Source of the DNA: Corbicula japonica | Lineage: Eukaryota > Mollusca > Bivalvia > Venerida > Cyrenidae | Reading direction: 5' to 3' | Assembly (NCBI GenBank): GCA_038501625.1 | Contig: JAZAYU010000009.1 | Location: 9,724,396 to 9,788,395 of the forward strand | DNA: 64,000 bases | Part shown: in pieces, positions 52,783 to 63,805 of the stretch | Numbering within the stretch: position 1 is the first letter of the stretch | How the letters are laid out: each line of letters starts with the position of its first letter | Notes under the pieces: generated by a model | The model's database searches: none | Told to the model about the DNA's origin: nothing | The model's input: only the letters and a program-made list of their open reading frames with translations | Program-made: the position numbers and the translations under genes

Positions 52783-53222
52783 GTCATTGAAATTCAACCA
52801 AACTTCACTCGGGTATACTTTAGTAAGGAAGAGTTTCGCGTCCAAGAACCATTGTGCTTCCTTGAAGGTTAGTCAAACTTGGGCTTAATGCCATTATAGT
52901 CGAGAAACTTTTATATGGGGCACCATTCTGTAACTAATAAAGGTTCTTAAGCCAAACTAAAAACGTTCGCCCGAATAACACAGAATGATAGTAAAAGGAA
53001 GATGTGAACTTTTCACAGAAGATAATGATAAAACAAGATTACCGGTATGTTGTTTTCTTCACAGAAGTCAATGCTATCTCTTGAAATGATGAGATAAGAT
53101 CTATTTTACGGAATAGTCGGAAGCAGATATATTGACAAGTGTATGGCATGCACAACAGGAAAAACAATGGTTATCGTCAAGTTGCTAAAAGAAAGAAGAC
53201 ACAGTTACAAAATATCCGTTTT

Positions 53223-53910
53223 TGTGTCGCGCTTTCGAAGAAAAGGCGATTCATAGGGATCGTTTTGTCCGTCGGTCCGTCACGAAAACTTGACGTTGGC
53301 TATAACTTTGCCATTTCTTAATAATTTCTTACGAAACTTTCAAATTAAATAGCTTGTGACAACACGCTCCAGATGATAGGAAATTCTTGAGATCAAGGTC
53401 ACATTTGATGGAGTTGTGCCGGTTTTTGTACTTTGATTTTGACACGAAAACTTAACGTTGGTCATTTCTCTATATTTCTTCATGAAACTTTCAAATTTCA
53501 GTTGAACCTGCCTTAGCAACCACCTGTCTTAAACAGTCAGTTTAAATATGTCATAAACTGACATTATGTTTTTATTTTACCTGTCTTAAAACAGCCACCT
53601 GTGTTAAGTAGCCATTTGTCACTCCCTTGTGGCTGCTAAAGACAGGTTTGACTGTATATTGCTTATGACAACACCCTCGTGATGATGCTAAGTTCTTTTG
53701 GTCAAGGTCACATTTGATGGAGTTATTCCCTTTTTTACTTGGTTTTTGACAAGAAAGACAACGTTGGCTATAACTTTGCCATTTCTTAATATTTTTTTCA
53801 CCAAACTTTGAAATTATATCGTTCATGACAACACGCTCGTGATGAGGTTAAGATGGAGTTATGCCCCTTTTTTGCATTATTTTTCGACATAGTGCCGGAG
53901 GGCGACACAA
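53223..53910 (+). mobile_element. Helentron-like element, third family, interrupted
   Basis: A subterminal tgtgtcgcgc is matched by ggcgacaca at the far end. The core repeats gaaaacttgacgttggct-type units with gacaacacgctc (about 160 bp, at least three). A MITE is inserted at 53499-53654. No clear 3' hairpin was seen, so the class call is weaker than for the other two families. Confidence 0.55.
53499..53654. mobile_element. Short MITE with CAGTTGAACCTG ends, nested
   Basis: cagttgaacctgccttagca and gctaaagacaggtttgactg are imperfect inverted ends around 156 bp. It interrupts a unit of the surrounding tandem element. A convincing target duplication was not found. Confidence 0.6.
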
Positions 53911-54200
53911 TCTTAAAACTACATTCCCTTTTTATTACGGAAAGAACCAATCTAACTATTAATTTATTTTTGACAAATTATGTTTTTGAAAATGATAGAT
54001 ACTAAATCTGCAACTTCCAAAATTTACATTTTTGTTTCTTTGATTAACTTCATCTGTTTTTTTTATTATTAACTGGCATCAGAAATGCAAAAGGAGTTTT
54101 CAATATTATCTCTTCTGTTAAGTAAAGTTGGCAGAGCACAACTTAGCAACTTGATGAAGGAATCTCATTCAGACTTGGCAGTAGTGTCAAATGACATAAC

Positions 54201-55803
54201 CACAGTGTCTAAGCGTACAGTTAACCGAAACGGAAGTTGCTGATCTGTACGCCGATGATCACATAGTTGCTTACAGAAAACCCTGCGACATCGAATTATT
54301 TATTGGTAAATAAACCAAGTTTAATGTGCATTTGGAAAAAATATTTCTGTGGTAAGTAAAACGTTAATTGTTAGTCCTCCTGTGATCATATAGACTTAAA
54401 GGAAGGGTTACTATTGTTATAATCCATCATCGTTCCCAAGTCGATCAGTGAAAATAGGAGCAAAACATTGAACAAAACGGGACGTTTTGGGCTCAAATTT
54501 CTTTGTGTAAATAGATTTTGGACCATATTTGTGTTGGTATGGGAGAAAATTCATTTTTTTCTACTTGTGTACTTCGTTGACCTGAATTTAAACGACTTAT
54601 CAACGAGGAAATGATTCTTTATGGCACTGTAAATGATAAGACTGTACGCATAGTTGCAACTGTACGCGATCGTTAGTTGTTAACAGATGCCTAACATCTG
54701 TACGCATAGTTGTCAAACAGATCATTAATAATTTATGGTTCCAGTTAATGTTTTCTGATTATATCGACAGGTTATCATTTTAGCTTTAGTTAACCTTAAT
54801 AATTCTTGCACGAGAACCTGAAAAATTCATATTTTTCACCAAATTTGCTCATTCTTTAAATAATACAATTGTATAAACAAATAACTGATCTTGGCTTCTG
54901 TTTCAAAATCAGATTTGTTTTAAAATCCTTTGTTCTAGCTCTTTATGAAAGGAGGCGTCAAAAAAACGACTATAGTTCAACCGAGCTATATCAGTGGTAA
55001 GACCGTGTAAGATATGAAGAGGCCCGCTGTAATGTTTTCATTTCTTCTATAAAGTGCAAACAGTAGAAGCCATAATATAGCTGGAAAAATACGCGTTAGT
55101 ACTTCAGCCATAGTTTCTAAAGATTTTATAGAATGCTCCAATCAGATTAACATAATCTCTGAAATCTAACAAAGAAAGTCGTCCAAAATGAAATCCAACT
55201 CGACATTTTAACGAACTTAAACATGAAATTCTTAACAGTTGCAGACGTAATTGTAGACTAACTTAACTCAGTCACGAAGTGGTAGATTTCACAATCTGAA
55301 ACCACTTAATGGAATTTTCCTGTCAAAGACCAGATTGTTAAAGTCTATGATATTGGATAATATTTGTGCATAATGTATATTTTTGCCAACACCGGCAGGG
55401 ATTTCAGCAGGTTTATACTAGGTTTTATTTGATGTAACAATCAGGGGATTTAGGATTTCTAGCAATTATCGGTATCTTATTGCAAATTGTACCAATTCGT
55501 TCATATGGTTCAACAGATGCAAGTTTTCTCCACTCTTTTTCCCCATTTTGTACTGATCAAGTGTGAAAAGATTACAGATTGCAACTTAACTAGCCGTTAG
55601 TTCAAGACTTCAAGATCACAGTAAGACTATTAATCAACGATGTACTTATTATAAAAATAATTTCTGCAAAAAGAACGTTTAAATTTGAATATATTTTACA
55701 AATAAAAAGCCGATGTCGAGTGTTTTTCTGTAAGCAACTATGTGATCATCGGCGTACCGATCAGCAACTTCCGTTTCGGTTAACTGTACGCTTAGACACT
55801 GTG
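54201..55803. mobile_element. Long-TIR transposon with CACAGTG ends, copy 2
   Basis: It has the same termini as 39623-41630 (CACAGTGTCTAAGCG... and its inverse ending CACTGTG), in the same orientation and colinear over most of its length, but lacks about 400 bp corresponding to 40945-41345. The left flank again reads acataac; the right flank is aacat, so only a 3-bp AAC match is seen. Shared internal exon-like segments carry a frameshift here relative to copy 1. Confidence 0.85.
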
Positions 55804-58320
55804 AACATTAGATGTCAAGTGTAAGAACCATGACCACATCTCAATGTCACACATAATATTACCACTCAGGTAAACATTTATGAAAATGCATCACCTTTGA
55901 CCAAATTTCAGAAGTGTCTTGATGAAGTGCCTCGTGAAAAAGTAACAAAAAATTATTTGTAATCGAATTTCAAAATAAAAATTAATACGATCTGATTTCA
56001 CTTGTTGAAGATATTACGGAAATATAACAAATGGTATTTTTCGCGGGGAATTAAATTCACGTAAGTCAGATCTGACCAGTGTACATTTTCCTTTACGCGA
56101 AAAAAACAATAACAAATATATGGGACCTTTTATCTGAACATAATGACTACCGATACTATTCAAGGTAATGCTGATTATCACCCTTCCTACATTTAATCAA
56201 TTCGTTTCATCAATGATCCGATTCAGGGATTTATTTTAGATTGATTTGATTTTTGTTTCGCATTGATTGCGTCGCTCGCGATTTACGGACACGGACCTAG
56301 TTCTAGCCAATACGTTGACTAGATTGTAAAATTGGGACAGTGAGAAAGATTTCTTCAGCAATAATCGATATTTTCTCCGATCGCTATGAAAGCTACAGTT
56401 TCCGAGTCATCCCGGCTTTAATGTCGTATCGATTAATCAGTGAAACACAACGCATTATATTATTGTGATCATCATCATGTGTTTTTCACACTCATTTAAA
56501 ATATTTATTTAGAAATGAACACTGTGACACAGTCTGGAAATCTTTAACATTTGGTATGTACACGTTTTATTAATAGTACTTTAAGGAACATATTGTATTT
56601 GATATGGACGACTTTAACTTAAAAATAAAACATGTATTTATGAATTAGTTGACAGCTGAATAATGTGCACGACATCAGCAGGTGCGGAGCCTGCGCGTCT
56701 ATAAGGGGTGGATCTTGCAAGTTCATAGTCGGGTACACTAACACGATAGTAAATTGGTCGCTGACTGTTGAAAGTCAACAAAAATATATATGAAACTAAA
56801 TTGGTTCGCTGATTACTGAATATACTATCAAATTGTAAACAGAAAACAGCTGGCGTCAGCTTGGGGTTTCCCAGGGAAATCCGCCGGTATTTTCTGTTTT
56901 GGTCATGTACTGGGCTGTTTAACTGTTTATAAATAACATAATCATACCATTAATCAAACATTATTCCAAAAGATTGCTTGAAACTTTGAACATCAGGATT
57001 AGCGGCTAGACAGTTACCATATTCTGCCCCAAACAAAAAAAAAAAACTACACTGTGACAATAAACAAAAACTTGGAAACAACTCACTGGAATTAATGTAA
57101 CAACGCCATACACTAATAGATGGTAAAAACCAGATCAACTATTGGTCAGTTGGTTAGGCAATAGAAAAAAATATTTTAGATTCTCATTCCCGCCCGCCCT
57201 TGTCCAAAACCACCCGCCCCAACGAAAATTATTGGTAAAAAAATCAGAACATATTCTGTTCCAGACAGAACGGGTTTTAGACCATCCCGGATATGAAAAA
57301 AACATGGCTGATAATAATAAAGGTTCTGGTAACTATAAATGCCATTTTCTCAAAATTTTAAGTTAGTTTTTACTTCTGTTCTCAGGTATTTCGTTAATAA
57401 AAAATTTAAAAGTGTCCACCCGCCCCTTTTTTCACAAAATCCGGATGAGAATCTAATAATTTATTTTCTCTGGCCTTACATAGTTATCATACCCTGTACC
57501 TTCAGTATTATCATATATCTTATATCGTTTTGACTTGTTTATTTGTAAATTAGGCAATGTTAATGTTAAGTAGACAATTCAAAGATTGAACATGATCTAG
57601 GGAGTGTCTTAATTTTCGAAAGATTGGTTAATGTTATCCTTTAGATAAGGATTTCAGCTGTCGTCCAAGTCCTGCCGGACTCGCGCCCACTATTAACGTC
57701 TTTAGTACCGCGCCTCCCAATCAATAACTGCGCAGAAAACAGACACCTTGCTCCGGGATGCTGGAAGAAACACCATGATAGCGCTATGAGCTGGACATGA
57801 TCGATCGGTGGCATTGTTGATTGGAGTGTCAATATTTCCGAAATGCTGTCAACATCTAATATAAATTAATCTGGTGGTCTAATAGGCGATACTAAGTGAT
57901 GTAATGTAATCGTCCTTACATAGGGCAGGATTGATTAAGATACATAGGGGAGCTCAGACGTTAATATACAGCTCGGGATCTGGGAAACGGGGACGCCGAA
58001 TGTAACATATTCCTGGCTGTTACTAAGGTTACATTCGCGACCTTTCTAGATTCCGGATTTGTAGATTCCGGATCGCAGACCACATCCGCGAAGTCTTATC
58101 ATGGTATTCACATTGCATTCACTGCTCGCTTTTCAATTAATACATTCCTGTAAACTCCTTAAGAAACAATGAATTAGCTCTTTCGAGCTAATATATACTA
58201 ATTTAACAAGTCCCCAGTGAAATTATCCTTGTCGGATCCTCCGCCTGGGAAATCATTATGCAAGCGCATATCTCCAAATTAAACAAATGTGTGCTGGAAT
58301 AGCCATTTTTTTCAGAATGT
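55804..58320. other. Intergenic stretch, no gene recognised
   Basis: There are no open frames with protein-like features and no closed element. 57640-57840 is locally richer in G+C and CpG but carries no identified gene. Confidence 0.55.
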
Positions 58321-58325
58321 AATCT

Positions 58326-58395
58326 ATAGGGCGTGGTGTAGTGGTAAACATATAGGACTACCGATCCGAATGTCCCAGATTCGAATCCACATAAA
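58326..58395 (+). repeat. tRNA-like sequence (tRNA-derived SINE head or tRNA pseudogene)
   Basis: It contains an A-box-like gtggtgtagtggtaaac and, 30 nt later, a B-box-like agattcgaatcc, the spacing of a pol III internal promoter. The acceptor and T stems do not pair well, so it is not called a functional tRNA. Confidence 0.45.
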
Positions 58396-58504
58396 TACAC
58401 ATTAATTATTTTTGCATTTTCACTTTAAGAATTAATTAAAGATCGTTTTACGACAAACCACTTCGTAGTTTAGTATACACAATTTTAAAAATAAAAAAAA
58501 AGAA

Positions 58505-58610
58505 TATTGAAAATGGTTCAACCAGGATTCGAACCTATGAATCTTTCCTAAATTTTCTCTTACTGACTGTGGGCATCTTACTCTAGACCGTACATTCCTG
58601 GATCGCAAAG
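58505..58610 (-). repeat. tRNA-like sequence on minus strand
   Basis: The minus strand carries an exact B-box ggttcgaatcc preceded by a weak A-box-like ggtctagagtaaga about 50 nt upstream. It lies head-to-head with 58326-58395. It is more likely a SINE remnant than a tRNA. Confidence 0.35.
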
Positions 58611-58829
58611 TTTACGGAGTTTTCCGACTATAGTATCAAATGTGACATGTCAATTTTGGGGAACAATATCATAATGCACTTTATATAAATATATAAAACT
58701 AATCTAAAACCATATCAATTAGGTCATTGTATGTGGCTACAGCAACCATTTATTTATCGCTAGAGTAGTGTTAACGCATATTAGTACGTATTAAATATCA
58801 CTCGGAGGGAAAACTGTTGTACGGTGTAC

Positions 58830-59090
58830 TATACTCAACAAAATAAGAAACCTGACACTGTAACTTTGAATAAGTATGAAGTGCATATTCAAAATCTATA
58901 TATTTTTGCACCATCCAAAAGAAACTAACCACTGAATCACTTGTTTCATGCACCAAAAATATCAAAATGCATAAGTTAGTTCAAAACATGCACAATTTTT
59001 ATTGCATACCACAATTCAATTAGCTTTAAATCTGATTCCAGGAAAATACACCAAATATAAAGTGTCAGGTTTCTTTTTTTGTTGAGTATA
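58830..59090. mobile_element. Tc1/mariner-type MITE, 261 bp
   Basis: tatactcaacaaaataagaa and ctttttttgttgagtata are inverted ends extending into cctgacac / gtgtcagg, bounded by TA on both sides. The interior is AT-rich with no frame. Confidence 0.8.
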
Positions 59091-59099
59091 TTATATATA

Positions 59100-59640
59100 C
59101 CGTTCCATCGCCCTAAACGGTGGCACGACAACACGACAGGTATGGAACGGAGAAATGGTTACGAAGACACGATGACGCGAAGTGAATGCAGGACAACGCA
59201 AACTTGCTAAGGTACTTATAAGCAGCACAATAAGAATGACCCGAAGATAAGATTCGGAAGGAGCGATGGATAGAAGGAGCGGTACCGAATGGACTTAAAG
59301 ACGCAAAAGGGCGAACTCACGTTGAGATGATGTCGAAGGCACGACGAGACAAATATTTAGAAGGCTTGTAGGCACAATGACGCGAAGCGGTGAAGACTTG
59401 ATAGCTCAATGGCGAGGCAAAAAGATAGACAGGGATGTCATAAATACATGACGGTACGATTACGCCAAATACGAGATCAAAAAGGCGATTACACGATGTA
59501 ACAACGGCAAGACGATGCTAGGTTACCTTCGTCTCATTGTGTCGTTATGCTGTTGCTAGTATCTTTCAATCGTCTTCGTATCTTCAACAACTTCCCTTCC
59601 TGAAATCGTGACACGATGGTCCTAACGGAACACCATATCG
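59100..59640. other. CpG-rich, GAYGCGAAG-type quasi-repetitive stretch
   Basis: This is a sharp change to CpG-rich sequence with recurring cacgatgacgcgaag, cacaatgacgcgaagcg and aaagacgcaaaag words on one strand. Inverse-type words (cgtcttcgtatcttc) occur in the last 130 bp. ccgttccatcg at the start and cgatggtcctaacgg at the end are loosely inverse. It may be an element of an unrecognised class. Confidence 0.4.
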
Positions 59641-59735
59641 TACAGCATAAAATCAATTCAATTTTTGGAGTAAACTGGTGTTAATGATTTAACAATTAAT
59701 GTCTATTGTGTTTTAGATAATCTCGTGACAGAACA

Positions 59736-60297
59736 ATGGAGAGTTTACAGGATAAATTGCTCGAGCATATGGTTCCAGATCAAATAGGGCACTTGGGAAA
59801 AATTCACTACAGTTTTACCGAGTAAGTTTTTTTATTGTTCTATCGAAACTGCGCAGTGTAATAAAGTAAATGACACCCGGATGTTAGATATACATTTTGT
59901 AATTAATTGCTGTGAAAGACACTAGAACTTTGTTAAGCCTATAAAGCTCTACTGAGATATATTGGGCCAGGAATGGACCCTTAAGGGGTTGTCTGTGGCA
60001 AAAACGCTACAGTGATTGCCGTCTCAGCCAAGTTCAAAACTTCACTCAACTTAAAATATGCTTATGCAATTCTATGCCATTTAATGTTACAGTCCTAGAA
60101 TTGGATTAGCTGATTTGCATATTCGCGACTTTGCTGCACAGAATAATACTGATTTTATTGTAGTATTCGGGACAAGCAATTACCGGCCAAGTGTCTCAAA
60201 ACGTCCTGTGGGATTTGACATTCTCAAGACAGAATTGGCAATTAAACCAAATAATTCGTTAGCATACGATGACGTTTTGCATATTTCTCAATTCTAA
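59736..60297 (+). CDS. Candidate two-exon small protein, unrecognised
   Basis: Exon 59736-59821 starts at an ATG 19 nt after a possible acceptor (tgttttag) and ends ACCGA|GTAAGT in phase 2. Exon 60093-60297 follows an aatgttacag acceptor, keeps frame and ends in TAA, giving 96 residues. It begins MESLQDKLLEHMVPDQIG and continues with LHIRDFAAQNNTDFIVVFG. No signal peptide, membrane segment or known domain was recognised. Good splice signals on both sides of the intron and a sensible composition are the only support; it may be a fragment of a larger or decayed gene. Confidence 0.4.
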
Positions 60298-61483
60298 TAA
60301 AAGTATTGGAAAGCTTTCGGCTGCTTCAGGCCCGTGGGTTCGGTTCCATCGAAGTTGAAATGATTCTTGTTTAGACTGAAACATTTTGGTATCACGGCTA
60401 CTACACTTCTGCCTCAGATTCTGCCGTTTTTTAGTTGGCTATTCTTTGGCTTGGCACCAAAACCGAAACCGGACCTAATCCAGGAACTGTCACTCTAGCC
60501 GGTGAATTTCCAAACCAACTGATTTGACTTCGCAAAATAATATTCCCGAATCCTTGTAAATTATGTTATGGTTTCTTATTCATATTACTTATATTAAATC
60601 TCTTCCATCAAAGCTGTTATTTTGATTATTTAACATAAATGCCGCGTCATCGATTGCAGACTCTGTTTTATCTTACTAAGAGGTTGTATACCGTTTTTAT
60701 ACTCGATATACAAAATATCGTGACCGTCAGCAAAAATTTTCGAATAGATAATGGCAGCCAACATCCACCAGAATATTAGGGGATGTTGTTTGCCAACCAG
60801 AGTACCTATATTTACCTTCAGTATATGGCCGTTTGTTTTAAGACTATCAAAATATTAGATTAAACAACCAGAAAAGTAATTCTTAATTGCCTTCTTGACT
60901 TTCTCTGAACTTGTATGTACAACGTAAGAAAGTCTAAGTGAGCCTTATAATCAGAAATCTGACTTTTAAATTTTTGATGCCGTCGGAAAATAAAATCCTA
61001 TAGTCCGTGGGCACTTTTGATCAGGTATTATTCTGTTGCAAAATGAGTGAATTTGATGTCTGTATGACACACATATAGTATACTTTGTTTAGGATAATTT
61101 GAAAATAAAACGGCAAACGAGACTGCGTTTGAAGAACCGTTTAGAATATGTTCTTTATTGTTGTTACTGCATTCAACCAGAAATCACGGAAGTCACATAT
61201 ACTTCTCGTTTATATTCTGACTTTCTAGTTATCGCTATCATCAATCAATGTAAATGGAAAAAAGGAATTATATTGGCCTTATTTTGACATTCTTCTCATC
61301 GTAGTAAAACGTATGTTATATTGCTTTAATAACAGCAGCCTGATCTTTATTATGAATGTGCCATCCTTACAACGGAAATTGTGTCCGAAAATTCAGAGGA
61401 TCGATTGATTAAGTGTCATCCGTATGTTTTAGAGATTATTGCATGGTTATTTGAAAGTCAGAAAATCATATAAAGGGTAGTGA
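60298..61483. other. Intergenic stretch, no gene recognised
   Basis: It is AT-rich, has no open frame above 62 codons with features, and no terminal-repeat element was closed. Confidence 0.55.
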
Positions 61484-62875
61484 GATTGGTTTCCTAATAC
61501 TGCGTGAGATGAGTTTCCTTATACTGCGTGAGATGGGTTTCCTAAAACGGCATGAGATGTTTTTTCCTTATACTTCGATAAATGTGTTTCCTAATAGGGC
61601 GCGAGATCGGTTTCCTAAAAGTGCGTAAGATGGTTACCTAACACTGCATGAGATGGGTATCCTTATTGTGCATGAGATGGGTTTCATAATACTGCGAGAG
61701 ATGGGTTTTGTTATACTGCGTGAGATGGGTTTCCTTATACTTCGATAGTTGGGTTTCCTACTACTGCGTGGGATGGGTTTCCTTATACTGCGTTACACGG
61801 ATTTTCTTATACTGCGTGAGATGGGTTTCCTAATACTGGGTGAGATGGATTTTCTTATACTGCATGAGATGGGTTTCCTTATACTGCGTGAGATAGGTTT
61901 CCTTATACAGCACGAGATGGGTTTACATATACTGCGTGAAATGGGTTTCCATATACTGCGTTAGATGGGTTTCCTAATAATGCGTGAGATGGGTTTCCTT
62001 ATACTGCGTTACATGGATTTCCTAATACTGCGAGAGATAGATTTCTTCATACTGCGTGAGATGGGTTTCCTAATACTGCATGAGATGGGTTTCCTAATAC
62101 TTCCTGAGATGGGTTTTCTAATACTGCGTGAGATGATTTTCCTAAAACTGCGTTAGATTGGTCGCCTTATACTGCGTGAGATGGGTTTCTTACATGAAAA
62201 ACTGCATGACATTGGTTTCCTTATACTGCGTGAGATGGGCTTCTAATACTGCGTGAGATGGGTTTCCTAAAACTGCGTTAGATGGGTTTCCTAATACTGC
62301 GTAAGATGGGTTTCCTTATACGGTGTGAGATATGGGTTTCCTTATACCGCGTGAGATTTGTTTCCTTATACTGCATGAATTTGGTTTCCTTATTCTTTGT
62401 GAGATAGGTTTTCTTATACTGCGTGAGATAGGTTTCCTAAAACTTCGTTAGATTGGTTGCTTTATTCTGCGTGAGATGGGTTTCTTAAAACTGCATGACA
62501 TTGATTTCCTTATACTGCATTAGATGGGTTTTCTAATACTGAGATGGGTTTCCTGATACTGCGTGAGATGGCTTTCTTTAAACTGCGTGTGATATGATTT
62601 CTTAGACTCCGTGAGATGGAGGTTCTCATACTGCCTGAGATGGGTTTCTTAATACTGTGCGAGACGAGTTTTCCTAATACTGCGTGAGATGGGTTTTCCT
62701 AATACTGCGTGAGATGGGTTTTCTAATACTGCGTGAGTTGGGTTTCCTAATACTTCGTGAGATGGCTTTCCTAATACTGCGCGAGATGGCTTTCCTAATA
62801 TTGCATGCGATGTGTTTCCTTATAATTCGTGAGATGGCTTTCCTAATACTGCTTGAGATCGGTTTCCTTAAACAA
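61484..62875. repeat. 24-bp minisatellite, roughly 55-58 units
   Basis: The unit is close to actgcgtgagatgggtttcc plus ttat or taat. Because 24 is a multiple of three, long frames stay open: plus-strand REMGFLIL octapeptides (61749-62156 and 62684-62871) and minus-strand IRKPISRS repeats. Units diverge by about 5-25%, with some 1-3 bp indels that break the frames. It is read as a satellite, not a gene. Confidence 0.92.
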
Positions 62876-62929
62876 CGAGCGATCCAGATGTGTTTTTTTT
62901 CACCAAACAATATATGCACTTTTCTTCAG

Positions 62930-63043
62930 AATGAAAATCGTGCATGTACATTGGCCAAAAGTTTCAAATAATGGCGGATTGTTCCTCGCAAACAACGGTG
63001 CACTTCGACTGAAGGGAAAGTACCTAATACAGCGTCCAGGCGT
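62930..63043 (+). CDS. Orphan internal exon candidate
   Basis: A strong acceptor (cacttttcttcag) and a consensus donor (GGCGT|GTAAGT) enclose 114 nt. One frame is open with a protein-like peptide, NNGGLFLANNGALRLKGKYL then IQRPG. The pattern faintly recalls ADAMTS spacer-domain strands, but this is not enough to name it. It lies 55 bp after the minisatellite; partner exons were not found. Confidence 0.3.
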
Positions 63044-63496
63044 GTAAGTATCAATGAAACGTTATATCGAGTCTTCTGTCTATACTCTGTGCTATTACGG
63101 TTAAAGCCGTTAACAGCTGTACTTTGTACCTGCCATTTCAAATTTACTCTTCAGAATTTGCAATTCCATGACGGGGACGCATATTTAGCGAAATACTTGC
63201 AGGTTATCATGAATGCGATACAAAAAGATAGTATTTGACGGGGAAATGTACAAAAAGTTCATTAATAATACAAACCATTCTCCTGGTGACACACCGTTAA
63301 CTTTTTTTGGTGTTAACCTTTTTGCCTACTCCATCCACGCATCTGTTGTTTTTGTTTCGTGGTGCCTTCCTTTCATAAAGAATCTTCCAGTATACGGAAA
63401 CACGTTATGGTAGAAATCGGCCACCAATCAAGTTACCGTAAATAGCTGGAAATGCTTCACCAGAATTGTACCCCTTTTTAGTTTTGTTTGAAATGG

Positions 63497-63805
63497 CCTG
63501 CCATTTATTTTTTTCTTAAGTAAAGCTAATTTTAGCTACGAACAACATCGCAAATCAAAAGCTTTTAGTTGAAACGTACACTAGTGCACGTGAACTGGCA
63601 AGCCATTAAGGTTTAAACGCTGTAACACGATATTAATGTGTTATGAATGTGACCTGCCATTTATTTCTTTTCCTTATCTAAAGCTTATTTAAGCTACGAA
63701 CAACATTGCAAATCAAAAGCTTTTAGTTGCAACGTACAATAGTGCACGTGAACTGGCAAGCCATTAAAGTTTCCTACGGTGTAACATGATATTAATGTGT
63801 TATGA
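63497..63805. repeat. 156-bp tandem duplication
   Basis: cctgccatttatttttttc (63497) and cctgccatttatttctttt (63653) begin two adjacent copies sharing caaatcaaaagcttttagtt, gtgcacgtgaactggcaag and atattaatgtgttatga. The copies differ by a few percent. Confidence 0.88.

Noticed and set aside
56940..57540. Cluster of 62-74 codon frames
   Set aside because: No splice continuity, domain or codon pattern was seen; background for this composition.
58326..58395. Functional tRNA gene
   Set aside because: A- and B-box-like words are present but the acceptor and T stems do not pair.
61749..62156. Coding gene for an octapeptide-repeat membrane protein
   Set aside because: The frame is a by-product of a 24-bp minisatellite, opens on both strands and is broken by indels.
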